54,983 nt of DNA, from NCBI GenBank assembly GCA_049585815.1, contig JBAVAR010000075.1, forward strand, positions 1 to 54,983, given 5' to 3'. The position numbers and the translations under genes were made by a program. How positions within the stretch are numbered: position 1 is the stretch's first letter; the number at the start of each line of letters is the position of its first letter. Below the pieces are notes generated by a model, which made no database searches, was not told the DNA's origin, and saw nothing but the letters and a program-made list of their open reading frames with translations. Of the stretch, positions 33,392 through 42,104 are shown piece after piece. The stretch is from DATLSM01 sp049585815. Lineage in GTDB: Bacteria > Actinomycetota > Thermoleophilia > Solirubrobacterales > 70-9.

Positions 33392-34603
33392 CTAGATCTT
33401 GTGCCTTTGCAGGAGCTTTTTACCGATCACCATGCGCTGGATCTCCGAGGTTCCCTCGCCGATCAAGAGCAGCGGCGCGTCGCGGTAGAGGCGCTCGATC
33501 TCATACTCCTTGGAGTAGCCGTAGCCGCCGTGGATGCGAAAGCAGTCCTCAACGCACTCCTTACCGGTCTCTGAGGCGAGCAGCTTCGCCATCCCCGCCT
33601 CGAGGTCTGAGCGCTCGCCGGCGTCCTTCATCCGCGCCGCCTTGCGTGTGAGCAGGCGGGCAGCCTCGACCTTGGTCGCCATGTCGGCGAGCTTGAACTG
33701 GATCGCCTGGTGCTGGGCGATCGGCTTGCCGAAGGTCTTGCGCTCCTGGCTGTAGCGCAGGGCGAGCTCCAGGGCGCGCTGGGCGATGCCGACGCCGCGG
33801 GCGGCGACGTTGACCCGGCCGACCTCAAGCGCGTCCATCATCTGCACAAAGCCCTCGCCGACGCCGGCCTCCTCGCCGCCGAGCACCCGCTCGGGCGGGC
33901 AGCGGTAGCCGTCATAGAGCAGCTCGGTCGACTCCACCCCCTTGTAGCCCATCTTCTTGATCTTGGGCGGTACCGTCAGCCCGGCGAACTCGCCCTCGTT
34001 GACTTCCCTCCAGGGCTCCTTCTCGGTGATGAAGCAGGTCATCCCCTTGTAGGGGGGCTCGGCCTTGGGGTCGGTCTTCATCAAGACAAAGACGACGCCC
34101 GAACCGAGGCCGTTGGTGACCCACATCTTCTGACCGTTCAGCTCCCAATTGCCGTCCTCGCCCTTCTTGGCGGTCGACTTGATCCCCTGCACGTCAGAGC
34201 CGACCTCGGGCTCTGAGAGTGAGAAGGCGGCGCGGATCTCCCCGGTCGCCATCTTCGGCAGGAAGTAGTCCTTTTGCTCCTCGGTTCCGAACTTCATCAA
34301 CAGGTAGGAGCCGATGAAGTGGGTGTTGACGACGCCCGAGATCGAGATCCAGCCGCGCGAGAGCTCTTCAACGATCATCGCGTAGGTCGTCAGGTCAAGC
34401 CCCATGCCGCCGTAGGCCTCGGGGATCGTCACCCCGAACAACCCGAGCTCCTTCATCTGCTCGACGATCGGCTCCGGGAAGGAGTCCTCGTGGTCATAGT
34501 GCTCGGCGTTGGGGATGATCTGCTCGTCGGCAAACTGGCGCACCATCTCGGTGATGTCGCGCTGGATCTCGGTCTGCTCGCTGTAGGCGGTCTCTACGGC
34601 CAT
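33392..34603 (-). CDS. Acyl-CoA dehydrogenase, probable methylsuccinyl-CoA dehydrogenase
   Basis: 403 aa FAD enzyme. Family signatures are complete: LSEPEVGSDVQGIKSTAKKG (substrate/FAD loop), QKMWVTNGLGSGVVFVLM, the helix QERKTFGKPIAQHQAIQFKL, and the C-terminal FRIHGGYGYSKEYEIERLYR, then LIGEGTSEIQRMV. The Glu in GEGTSE is the usual catalytic base position. In this setting (MaoC hydratase downstream, ecm and malyl-CoA lyase nearby) the likely reaction is oxidation of methylsuccinyl-CoA to mesaconyl-CoA. The specificity cannot be read from sequence, and isovaleryl- or short-chain acyl-CoA are alternatives. First gene of a three-gene minus-strand operon. Confidence 0.88.
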   Translation of the reverse strand: MAVETAYSEQTEIQRDITEMVRQFADEQIIPNAEHYDHEDSFPEPIVEQMKELGLFGVTIPEAYGGMGLDLTTYAMIVEELSRGWISISGVVNTHFIGSYLLMKFGTEEQKDYFLPKMATGEIRAAFSLSEPEVGSDVQGIKSTAKKGEDGNWELNGQKMWVTNGLGSGVVFVLMKTDPKAEPPYKGMTCFITEKEPWREVNEGEFAGLTVPPKIKKMGYKGVESTELLYDGYRCPPERVLGGEEAGVGEGFVQMMDALEVGRVNVAARGVGIAQRALELALRYSQERKTFGKPIAQHQAIQFKLADMATKVEAARLLTRKAARMKDAGERSDLEAGMAKLLASETGKECVEDCFRIHGGYGYSKEYEIERLYRDAPLLLIGEGTSEIQRMVIGKKLLQRHKI

Positions 34604-34613
34604 TGCTCCTAGC

Positions 34614-36131
34614 TCATCGGTCGGGGGGCTGGGCCGCGGCGGAAACGGGGTTCCCGCGCGGGAGGTGAAGGATATCGACGCGGGGATCGATCGCCCGCAG
34701 CGGCGCCATCGCCTTCAGCAGGATCTCCTCAAACTCCTCCTCGGGGTCAGATCCGAGCACGATCGCACCGCCGGTACCGATGCTCGCCGAACCCCCGGCG
34801 ATCACGACCATCCGGATCGCGACGCTGAGGTCAGCACCGCCACCGAGCCCCAGGTAGCCGATCGCACCCGAGTAAACGCCGCGGCCTTCCCCCTCCAGCT
34901 CGTCGATGATCGCCATCGTCGCCCGCTTTGGCGCACCGGTCATCGAGCCGGGCGGAAAGCAGGCACGAACGCACTCCGTCGCCCCCACCCGATCGCGCAG
35001 CCGGCCCCTGACGGCGGAGACGAGCTGGTGGACGGTCTCATAGGTCTCGACCTCCATTAGCTGGGCTACCTCGATCGTCCCGTACTCACAGACGATGCCG
35101 AGGTCGTTGCGCAGGAGATCGACGATCGTCGTGTTCTCGGCGCGGCTCTTGGCCCCGCTGCGCAGCTCCTCGGCGAGGAGCGCGTCCTCGGCCGCGCTCT
35201 CACCGCGGCGGATGGTGCCCTTGATCGGCCTTGCTTCAACCCACCCCTCGCGGTCGACCCTGAGGAAGCGCTCGGGCGAGGAGCTCAGCACCGCGACCCC
35301 GCCGCCGCGCAGGTAGGCGGCAAACGGCGCCGGATTTAGCGCCCGCAGGGAGAGGTAGAGGGCGAGCGGATCAAGTGCAGGGGCCGCGGCAAAGATCCGG
35401 TTGGTCAGGCAGACCTCATATGTCTGCCCCTCAAAGAGGCGCTGAGTGCAGAGGGCAATCTCCTCGAGGTAGCGCTCGCGGGGGCGGGCAAGGCGAAACT
35501 CGATCGGACCGGCGCCATCGGGCCCCCGCCCCGCCCCAATGCCGGGGTCTTCAGAAAGCGAGTTGAGCCTATCCACCGTCTCATCAATCCAGCTCCGCGC
35601 CGCCCCGACGCGATCGGCCTCGACCGCGCAGAGGAGATAGGTGTGTTGCTCTTGGTGATCGAAGGCGAGGATGCGATCGGCGAAGATGAAGGCCGCGTCG
35701 GGGGTGGCGGTCTGGTGGGCTTGATCGCCGTCGCACTCTGCCTTCAGCTCATAGCCGAAGTAGCCGACAAAACCGCAGTCGAATTCAAATGGCAGGTCGT
35801 TGGGCGGAAGTTGAAGCCGGCGCAGCTCGCGGTCGAGGTAGTCGAAGATCGATTCGCGCAGGACCTCAACCTCGCCGGCTCGGCTCACCCGTACCTCACC
35901 CGCAGCGATTTCGTAGGTGATGGCGGCGCCCAGCGGTCCCGAGGCGTCGCCGATAAAGGAAAAGCGAGCGCGCTCCCCGCCGCGGGCGCTGTCAAGCCAA
36001 AAGGCGCTCTCGCTGTCGGCGTAGAGCTCGGCGAAGACCCGCTCGGCGCCGTGCAGGGCATCGAGTCGCGTCGCGATCAGGGTGAGCGGGCCCACCTCCG
36101 CCTCACTCACCTGCGTTGATCTGATCGCCAT
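34614..36131 (-). CDS. pabB: Aminodeoxychorismate synthase component I
   Basis: 505 aa. With a PabA glutaminase it makes 4-amino-4-deoxychorismate for folate. The C-terminal chorismate-binding domain has all motifs: RALNPAPFAAYL, VLSSSPERFL, RPIKGTIRRG, LLRNDLG, VHQLVSAVRG, CFPPGSMTGAPKRATM and the final IGTGGAIVLGSDPEEEFEE. The PIKGT sequence marks the PabB rather than TrpE branch. The start is the ATG at 36131; upstream sequence in the same frame is antisense to pabC. It is divergent from pabC with 19 bases between starts. No PabA gene is in the window. Confidence 0.92.
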   Translation of the reverse strand: MAIRSTQVSEAEVGPLTLIATRLDALHGAERVFAELYADSESAFWLDSARGGERARFSFIGDASGPLGAAITYEIAAGEVRVSRAGEVEVLRESIFDYLDRELRRLQLPPNDLPFEFDCGFVGYFGYELKAECDGDQAHQTATPDAAFIFADRILAFDHQEQHTYLLCAVEADRVGAARSWIDETVDRLNSLSEDPGIGAGRGPDGAGPIEFRLARPRERYLEEIALCTQRLFEGQTYEVCLTNRIFAAAPALDPLALYLSLRALNPAPFAAYLRGGGVAVLSSSPERFLRVDREGWVEARPIKGTIRRGESAAEDALLAEELRSGAKSRAENTTIVDLLRNDLGIVCEYGTIEVAQLMEVETYETVHQLVSAVRGRLRDRVGATECVRACFPPGSMTGAPKRATMAIIDELEGEGRGVYSGAIGYLGLGGGADLSVAIRMVVIAGGSASIGTGGAIVLGSDPEEEFEEILLKAMAPLRAIDPRVDILHLPRGNPVSAAAQPPDR

Positions 36132-36150
36132 CGCTGCAAAATAGACCGCG

Positions 36151-36951
36151 ATGACCGCTGCCCCCCGCCCGGATCCCAAACGCGGCGTCTTTGAGACGAT
36201 CCTCATCCGCGACGGGCATCCGGTCGAGCTTGAGGCCCATCTCAACCGCCTGGGCGAGAGCCTTGAGGTGCTCTTCGGTGAGCTGACCCCGAGCGCCGCG
36301 GCGCAGATGGCGCTCTCCCGGGCACACGGCATCGCGTTGGGGAGGTTGCGCTTGACCGTCTCCCCGGCCCCCGACGGGACCCTGCGCGCCGAGGTCAAGG
36401 TGGCGGAGATCGCGCCCGCGGCGATCTTTCCCTCCCCGCAGGCGGCGATCGCCCTGGGCAGCCGCGTGATCGAGGGTGGACTCGGCGAGCACAAGTGGAT
36501 CGACCGCCGCCTGCTGGGGGCGCCGGTGCGATCCCAGCCAGCCGAGCCGCTGGCGCTGATCCTCGACACCGATGGTTCGGTGCTGGAGGCCTCACGGGCC
36601 AACGTCTTCGCGCTCCGAGCCGGCGTCCTGCTCACCCCCAAAGCCGACGGGCGCCTGCTGCCCGGCATCGGGCGCCGGCGGGTGATCGAGATCGCCACCG
36701 AGCAGGGCATCGAGGTCCGCGAAGAGTCGATCGGGATCGCCGAGCTGGTTGGAGCTGAGGAGGTCTTTCTGAGCGGCTCGCTGCGCGGGGTTGAGCAGGT
36801 CGCTGCGATCGATCAAGCCGCCCTGGCCCGAGGCGAGGTGATCAGCGCACAGATCGCCGCCTGCCTGCGCCGACGCTGGCTGGCGCCGGGTGAGGCTGGC
36901 GGCGCTCCAGGGCCCGCAGCCGGGCCACCACACGATCGGCCCGTTCGCTAA
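36151..36951 (+). CDS. pabC: Aminodeoxychorismate lyase (class IV aminotransferase fold)
   Basis: 266 aa PLP enzyme that releases 4-aminobenzoate from aminodeoxychorismate. N-terminal GVFETILIRDG and LEAHLNRL, the PLP-lysine region GEHKWIDRRLL, and VLEASRANVFAL followed by LLTPKADGRLLPGIGRRRVI match fold-type IV aminotransferases. The divergent neighbour is pabB, which supports the folate role over D-amino-acid or branched-chain transaminases. The C-terminal 20 residues are Gly/Pro/Arg-rich and overlap, on the other strand, a coiled-coil ORF by 110 bases. Confidence 0.9.
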   Translation: MTAAPRPDPKRGVFETILIRDGHPVELEAHLNRLGESLEVLFGELTPSAAAQMALSRAHGIALGRLRLTVSPAPDGTLRAEVKVAEIAPAAIFPSPQAAIALGSRVIEGGLGEHKWIDRRLLGAPVRSQPAEPLALILDTDGSVLEASRANVFALRAGVLLTPKADGRLLPGIGRRRVIEIATEQGIEVREESIGIAELVGAEEVFLSGSLRGVEQVAAIDQAALARGEVISAQIAACLRRRWLAPGEAGGAPGPAAGPPHDRPVR

Positions 36952-37279
36952 AGCCGCGCAGGACCTTGTCCTCGAGCTCCGCTTCCCGGGCTTGGCTGGC
37001 GCTCTTTTGGGCATCGAGGGCCACCGCGCTGGCCCGCTCGGCGATCGCCGCCGCCCGGTTTGCCTGGTTGGCGGCCTCAAGCGCCGCCGCGCCGACGCTC
37101 ATCACCGCCGTCTCGGAGGCGCGGGCGATCGTCACCGCTTCCTCGATGCGGTCCTCCAACTCGCCGATCGTCGGCGGCATCGCGGCCTCGGGCAGCAACC
37201 AGTCCTGCGTGCTATCGCGCTCGGTGCCCTCCACCGCCCTGAATCTAGGGCGAGGAGAGGCGGAAACCCGACCGCTCAC
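36842..37279 (-). CDS. Ala-rich coiled-coil protein, function unknown
   Basis: 145 aa. Residues 34-125 (MPPTIGELEDRIEEAVTIAR onward, ending LRGFSERADRVVARLRALER) are continuous helix with heptad-like spacing and a high Ala content; no membrane segment or motif. The start is either the GTG at 37279 or the ATG at 37180, which opens the coiled coil directly. Its 3' end overlaps pabC in antisense by 110 bases, which weakens the call, but the helical pattern is too regular for a random frame. It is divergent from the lyase gene at 37339. Confidence 0.55.
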   Translation of the reverse strand: MSGRVSASPRPRFRAVEGTERDSTQDWLLPEAAMPPTIGELEDRIEEAVTIARASETAVMSVGAAALEAANQANRAAAIAERASAVALDAQKSASQAREAELEDKVLRGFSERADRVVARLRALERRQPHPAPASVGAGRRRSVR

Positions 37280-37338
37280 CGACCCCGACGGTTGACTAGA
37301 TTGCGGCTGAACCCGAGAGAGACAAGCAGAGGAGCGCC

Positions 37339-38391
37339 TTGAGAAACCCCAGAGACTTCTTCCATCCGCTGGCGATCGGCGCGCCCGAGCCGCTGCGCGA
37401 GATCCCCGTCAAGCCCTCGCGGATGATCCACTTTCTCGATTTCTCCAACGAGAAAATGGTCGCCAAGGCGGCCGATATCGCCAAGAAGACCGACATCCTG
37501 CTGGGCAATCTCGAGGACGCGATTCCGGTCGACCGCAAGGAGGCCGCCCGCCAGGGACTGATCAAGGCCGCCCAGGAGTCTGACTTCGGCCAGACGGCAC
37601 TCTGGACCAGGATCAACTCACTGGAGAGCCCCTGGGTGCTGGATGACCTGACCACGCTGATCAGCGAGATCGGCGAGCTGCTCGAGGTGGTGATGGTCCC
37701 CAAGGTCGAGGGCGCCTGGGATATTCACTACGTCGACCGGCTGCTGGCCCAGTTGGAGGCCAAGGCCGGCCTCAAGCGGCCGATCCTGATCCACGCGATT
37801 CTCGAGACCGCACAGGGCGTCGTCAATCTGGAGGAGATCGCCGCCGCCAGTCCGCGCATGCAGGGGATGAGCTTCGGCCCCGCCGACCTCGCCGCCTCGC
37901 GGCGGATGAAGACAACGCGAGTCGGTGGTGGGCACCCCGGCTACCGCGTGATGGAGGATCCGGCCGATCCCGAGAACCCGGAGGCCGACCGGATCAGCGC
38001 CCAGCAGGACCTCTGGCACTACTCGATCGCCCGCATGGTGGACGCCTGCACCTCGGTTGGGATTCTCCCCTTCTACGGTCCCTTCGGCGACATCAAGGAC
38101 ACCGCAGGTTGTGAGACGCAGTTCCGCGCCGCCTTCCTGATGGGGTGCGTCGGCGCCTGGTCACTGCACCCGGTGCAGATCGACATCGCCAAGAAGGTCT
38201 TTAGTCCGCCCCCTGAGGAGGTCAGGTTCGCCAAGAAGGTGCTGGAGGCGATCCCCGACGGTCGCGGCGTCCACATGATTGACGGCAAGATGCAGGACGA
38301 TGCCACCTGGAAGCAGTGCAAGGTGATGGTAGAGCTGGCGGAAATGCTGGCGGCGAAGGACCCCGAGCTGGCTGCGAGCTACGGGCTCTAG
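37339..38391 (+). CDS. CitE-like CoA ester lyase, probable malyl-CoA lyase
   Basis: 350 aa TIM-barrel lyase of the HpcH/HpaI-CitE superfamily. The pathway role would be cleavage of beta-methylmalyl-CoA to glyoxylate and propionyl-CoA (and malyl-CoA to glyoxylate and acetyl-CoA). Visible features: DILLGNLEDAIPVDRKEAAR with the acidic metal-site residues, LWTRINSLESPW with the Arg, VVMVPKVEGAWDI with the Glu and MSFGPADLAASRRM with the Asp. A TTG start at 37339 follows a good AGAGGAG site. A member of the same family is found beside ecm-type genes in Streptomyces, which supports the role. Confidence 0.88.
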   Translation: MRNPRDFFHPLAIGAPEPLREIPVKPSRMIHFLDFSNEKMVAKAADIAKKTDILLGNLEDAIPVDRKEAARQGLIKAAQESDFGQTALWTRINSLESPWVLDDLTTLISEIGELLEVVMVPKVEGAWDIHYVDRLLAQLEAKAGLKRPILIHAILETAQGVVNLEEIAAASPRMQGMSFGPADLAASRRMKTTRVGGGHPGYRVMEDPADPENPEADRISAQQDLWHYSIARMVDACTSVGILPFYGPFGDIKDTAGCETQFRAAFLMGCVGAWSLHPVQIDIAKKVFSPPPEEVRFAKKVLEAIPDGRGVHMIDGKMQDDATWKQCKVMVELAEMLAAKDPELAASYGL

Positions 38392-38508
38392 GGATTTTTG
38401 GCCCAATAGCGCCCCTTTTTTGGGGTTGCGTTTGCCACACAACCCTGCACACTTCTTTACGTAACCGCAATTTCATCGTCTGAAGTCGGCGACTCGCTAA
38501 CGTGGCCC

Positions 38509-40221
38509 GTGACGCCTGCCGATACGGGGGGAGCCGGCCAAGGTCCTAACGAAACTGGCGACAGAGGAACCGCGTCGAGTAAACCGAGCACCTCCCCAAT
38601 GCACTCATCGACAGACCTCCCCCTCGACCCCCCCTTCCAGGGCAAGCCCTCAACTGAGCCCGCGGTCGTCCAGGACCGGCCCACCCTGGGCAGCATGCCC
38701 CGGGCCCGGCGAGGGGTCTGGTGGTGGCTGCCGCCGGTGATCGACCTCGCCTCCTCATCGGTGGCCCTGACCTTGGTCGCCGTGGTGACCAACTCGGCCC
38801 TCGTCCCCGCCCTGCCGATCGCACCGTTGCTCCTGGTCGCCGTCTACGCGGGGCTCGGCGTTTACGGCTCCCATCCCTCCAGCGGCCCGCTCAGCCGCGA
38901 GGACGGCCTCGCCTGGCCGATGATCCGCCTTCTAGTCGCAGCCCTCTTTGCCTGGGTGGCCTCGCTGCTCACCCCCCTCGACGGTCCGGCCCAGCTGGCG
39001 CTTTGGGCCTTCTTCGTCCTCCTCGATACCTCGGCCCGCAAGATCAGCTCGCCGATGATGCAGCGCTTTGACCTGATCGAGCGCTGGGTGCTGGTCGGCG
39101 ATGAGGTGACCGCCGAGCGTCTGCGCGCCTACCAGCCGCTGCGTGCCTTCGCGACCGTGGTCGGAACCGTGCCGCCGGGCGAGGACGGTACTCATTCCGC
39201 CGGCAGGGTCGCTGCCCTTGAAGTCGTCGACCGCTACCACGCCGACCGGGTCGTGATCGCCACCCAGCACGCCGACGACGAGGGTCTGCTCGGCCTGGTG
39301 CGCGCGTTCAAGTCAATCGGGGTCCCGGTCAGCCTTCTCCCCCGCCCCCTGGACCTCCTTGAGGCGCCGGCGGCGACGCCGAGTCAGGTCGGCGGCGTGC
39401 CGCTGATCGACGTCCAGGCCCTCGCCACCCCCGACGCGGTCCCCTACGTCGGCCCCGACCGGCGGGGCGCTCGCAAGACAAAAGTGAGTGTTGTGGTCCC
39501 GGCGATGAACGAGGGACAGAACATCGGCCAGGTGCTGGGACAGCTCCCCGGCGGCCTGCATGAGGTGATCGTGGTCGACGGCAACTCCCACGACAACACG
39601 ATCGACGCCGCCCGCGACGCCTACCCCGAAATCCGCGTCCTGACCCAGAGCGGGCGGGGCAAGGGCGATGCCTTCCGCACCGGCTTTGCGGCCGTCACCG
39701 GCAACCTGGTGGTGATGCTCGACGCCGATGGCTCGGCCGACCCGGCCGAGATTCCCCGCTTTGTCGAGGCGCTTGAGGCCGGTGCAGATTTCGCCAAGGG
39801 CTCCCGCTTCCTGCCGGGGGGAGGCAGCGATGACATCACCGCACTGCGCCGCCTGGGTAACACCTGCCTGAGCGGATCGGCCAACCTGCTGCACGGCACC
39901 CGCTTCACCGATCTCTGCTACGGATACAACGCCTTCTGGGCACGGTGTCTGCCCTTCATCGCGCTTGATGTCCCCGGCTTTGAGGTCGAGACCCTGATCA
40001 ACCTGCGGATCGCCGCCGCCGGAATGAAGATCACCGAGGTGCCGAGCTATGAGGCCGACCGTCTCTCGGGGCAGAGCAACCTGAAGACCTTCCGCGATGG
40101 CTTCCGCGTGCTCGGGACGATCCTCGGCGAGGCCCGGCGTCGGCGCAGCATCCACGGTGAGCGCCCGCCAATGGTGGAACACGAGGCCCAGAAAGCCAGC
40201 ACGGCCGCCAACGCCGCTTGA
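38509..40221 (+). CDS. Fusion: sugar-transferase-type N-terminus plus GT2 domain
   Basis: 570 aa. After a Pro/Ser/Thr-rich tail (1-65), residues 68-180 contain four hydrophobic segments and 185-310 a Rossmann-like CoA_binding_3-type domain (ERWVLVGDEVTAERLRAYQP, ADRVVIATQHADDEGLLGLV, LLPRPLDLLEAP), the N-terminal part of WbaP/WcaJ initiating transferases. The expected catalytic bacterial-sugar-transferase domain is missing. Instead, residues 323-545 form a GT2 domain: KVSVVVPAMNEGQNIGQVLG, DGNSHDNTIDAARDAYPEIR, the DxD in VVMLDADGSADPAE, and DLCYGYNAFWA. It heads a plus-strand operon of membrane glycosyltransferase-like genes. Confidence 0.85.
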   Translation: MTPADTGGAGQGPNETGDRGTASSKPSTSPMHSSTDLPLDPPFQGKPSTEPAVVQDRPTLGSMPRARRGVWWWLPPVIDLASSSVALTLVAVVTNSALVPALPIAPLLLVAVYAGLGVYGSHPSSGPLSREDGLAWPMIRLLVAALFAWVASLLTPLDGPAQLALWAFFVLLDTSARKISSPMMQRFDLIERWVLVGDEVTAERLRAYQPLRAFATVVGTVPPGEDGTHSAGRVAALEVVDRYHADRVVIATQHADDEGLLGLVRAFKSIGVPVSLLPRPLDLLEAPAATPSQVGGVPLIDVQALATPDAVPYVGPDRRGARKTKVSVVVPAMNEGQNIGQVLGQLPGGLHEVIVVDGNSHDNTIDAARDAYPEIRVLTQSGRGKGDAFRTGFAAVTGNLVVMLDADGSADPAEIPRFVEALEAGADFAKGSRFLPGGGSDDITALRRLGNTCLSGSANLLHGTRFTDLCYGYNAFWARCLPFIALDVPGFEVETLINLRIAAAGMKITEVPSYEADRLSGQSNLKTFRDGFRVLGTILGEARRRRSIHGERPPMVEHEAQKASTAANAA

Positions 40222-42104
40222 ACCCCGGTAGCGTGAGCAGCATGCCGGCCAGCTCGGCGCGGCACTCCCGCCCCATCAATGCAGGCGAATCCCCGCCTGA
40301 TCTGGCCTCGCGTCCGCAGGCAAAACTAGGCCTCTTTCCGCAGATCGCGCTCCTGGCCGGAATCGGCCTGCTCGTCTGCTCAATCGCCGATGCGCTGGCT
40401 CGGGCGACGCTCGCCCCCTCACCGCTTCTTTACTGGGCCGGCATCCTGCTGATCGCCCTGCCGATCTTTTTCCGGCTGACCTCGCGCGATGCCTCCGCCG
40501 GGGAGCGGCTGGCCCTCGTCTGCCTGCTAGGCCTCTCCCTCTATGCGGTCAAGGTAGTGCGCGACGCGCCGACCTTCACCTTCTCCGATGAGCTGATCCA
40601 CGCCTTCAACGCCGATCAGATCTCAGCCCACCACCATCTCTTTCACTCCAACCCGGTGCTGGAAGTCACCCCCTCCTACCCGGGGCTTGAGGGCGCGACC
40701 TCGGCACTGACGCAGCTGACCGGACTCTCCACCTATGCGGCCGGGATGATCCTGGTGGCCGCCGCCCGCCTGGTTTTGGTCGGCGCCCTCTTCTTCCTCT
40801 TTCGCCGGGTCAGCGGGTCCGCGCGAATCGCCGGACTCGGCGTCGCGGTCTATGCCGGAAACTTCAACTTCGTCTTCTTCGGCGCCCAGTACTCATATGA
40901 GTCGCTGGCGCTTCCCCTGCTGCTCTTGGTGTTGATGGTCGTGGCCGAGCGCGAAGCGGCCCCGCGGCAGGCCTTTCGCGATTGGTCGATGCCGGTCGCA
41001 CTGGGGATCGCGGCGATCGTCGTCACCCACCACCTGACCTCCTACCTGATGGTTGCCGTGTTGCTCGCCCTCTCGCTCGCCTTCGGGGCGCTGCGCCGCA
41101 GCTGGCGGGCGCCGAACCCGTGGCCGTTTGCGATCGGCGCCGGGGTGCTCGCGATCCTCTGGCTGCTGGTCGTCGCCGGCGCCACGACCGGCTACCTGAC
41201 GCCGCCGTTCACCGGGGCGATCGAAGCGATCAAGCACACGATCGGCGGCGAGTCACCGCCCCGCGAACTCTTTCAGAGCAACTCATATGCGGGGGTCACT
41301 CCGATCGGCGCCCGTGCGATCGCCCTGCTCGCCGTCGGACTCCTCTTGCTCGGTCTTCCCTTCGGCCTGCTGAGCTACTGGAAGAAATACCGCAGCCAGC
41401 CCTTTGCGCTGATCTTTGCCCTCGCCGCCCTGGGTTTCTTCGCTTCGCTGGCACTGCGGCTTGCACCCGCGGCATGGGAGACCGGCAACCGGGCGAGCGA
41501 GTTCCTCTTCGTCGGCCTCGCCTTCGTCATCGCCTGCGCCTGCGCCCGGATCTGGAAGCGCGGCTCGGGACCGATCTGGGGCCGGCGCCTGCTGCTGACA
41601 ATGAGCCTCGGGGTGATCCTCGTCGGCGGAGCGATCTCCGGATGGCCGTGGAATACACAGCTATCCCAACCGCTGCGGATCAGTGCCCAGGGCGGTGGTG
41701 TGATCGTCTCCCAGCCCCTGGCGATGGCCGAATGGGCCGCCCACAACATCAGGGGCGGGCACTTCGCCGCGGCCACCGCGGACGCAAACGTCCTCCTGGT
41801 CCCCGGGGGCAAGGACGTGACCACCGGATCCTCCCCCGACGTCGAGGACATCGTCACCGAGCCGCGCCTTGGCAACTGGCAGCTGCCGCTTCTGCGCAGC
41901 ATCGGCGTGCGCTACGTGGTCATCGATCGCCGCGAAATCAGCTCTGACGGTATCCGCGGCTACTACTTCTCCCAGAACAACAACCCCGCCCAAAACGAAC
42001 TGTTGCCGCGGGGCGTGATCCGCAAGTTCCAGGCACTCCCGGGCGCCACCCAGATCTACTCCAACGGCACCATCACGGTCTTTGACCTCGAAGGTGGACG
42101 ATGA
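40218..42104 (+). CDS. GT-C-like polytopic membrane protein
   Basis: 628 aa with about 12 hydrophobic segments (40-480) and a soluble C-terminal part. The acidic motif FTFSDELIHAFNADQ after the second helix sits where GT-C glycosyltransferases have their catalytic Asp, so a lipid-P-sugar glycosyltransferase role is plausible but not proven. The C-terminus (500-628) has VIVSQPLAMAEWAAHNIRGG and VLLVPGGKDVTTGSS. A TTG start at 40218 overlaps the stop of the fusion gene (TTGA); an ATG at 40242 is the other option. It is coupled to the next gene by an ATGA overlap. Confidence 0.75.
   Translation: MNPGSVSSMPASSARHSRPINAGESPPDLASRPQAKLGLFPQIALLAGIGLLVCSIADALARATLAPSPLLYWAGILLIALPIFFRLTSRDASAGERLALVCLLGLSLYAVKVVRDAPTFTFSDELIHAFNADQISAHHHLFHSNPVLEVTPSYPGLEGATSALTQLTGLSTYAAGMILVAAARLVLVGALFFLFRRVSGSARIAGLGVAVYAGNFNFVFFGAQYSYESLALPLLLLVLMVVAEREAAPRQAFRDWSMPVALGIAAIVVTHHLTSYLMVAVLLALSLAFGALRRSWRAPNPWPFAIGAGVLAILWLLVVAGATTGYLTPPFTGAIEAIKHTIGGESPPRELFQSNSYAGVTPIGARAIALLAVGLLLLGLPFGLLSYWKKYRSQPFALIFALAALGFFASLALRLAPAAWETGNRASEFLFVGLAFVIACACARIWKRGSGPIWGRRLLLTMSLGVILVGGAISGWPWNTQLSQPLRISAQGGGVIVSQPLAMAEWAAHNIRGGHFAAATADANVLLVPGGKDVTTGSSPDVEDIVTEPRLGNWQLPLLRSIGVRYVVIDRREISSDGIRGYYFSQNNNPAQNELLPRGVIRKFQALPGATQIYSNGTITVFDLEGGR

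Noticed and set aside
36132..36710. N-terminal extension of pabB
   Set aside because: The added sequence is the complement of pabC and unrelated to chorismate-binding enzymes.
38392..38508. cccc-tttttt-gggg as a terminator after the lyase gene
   Set aside because: Only a 4-bp stem with a T loop and no following T run; too weak to call.
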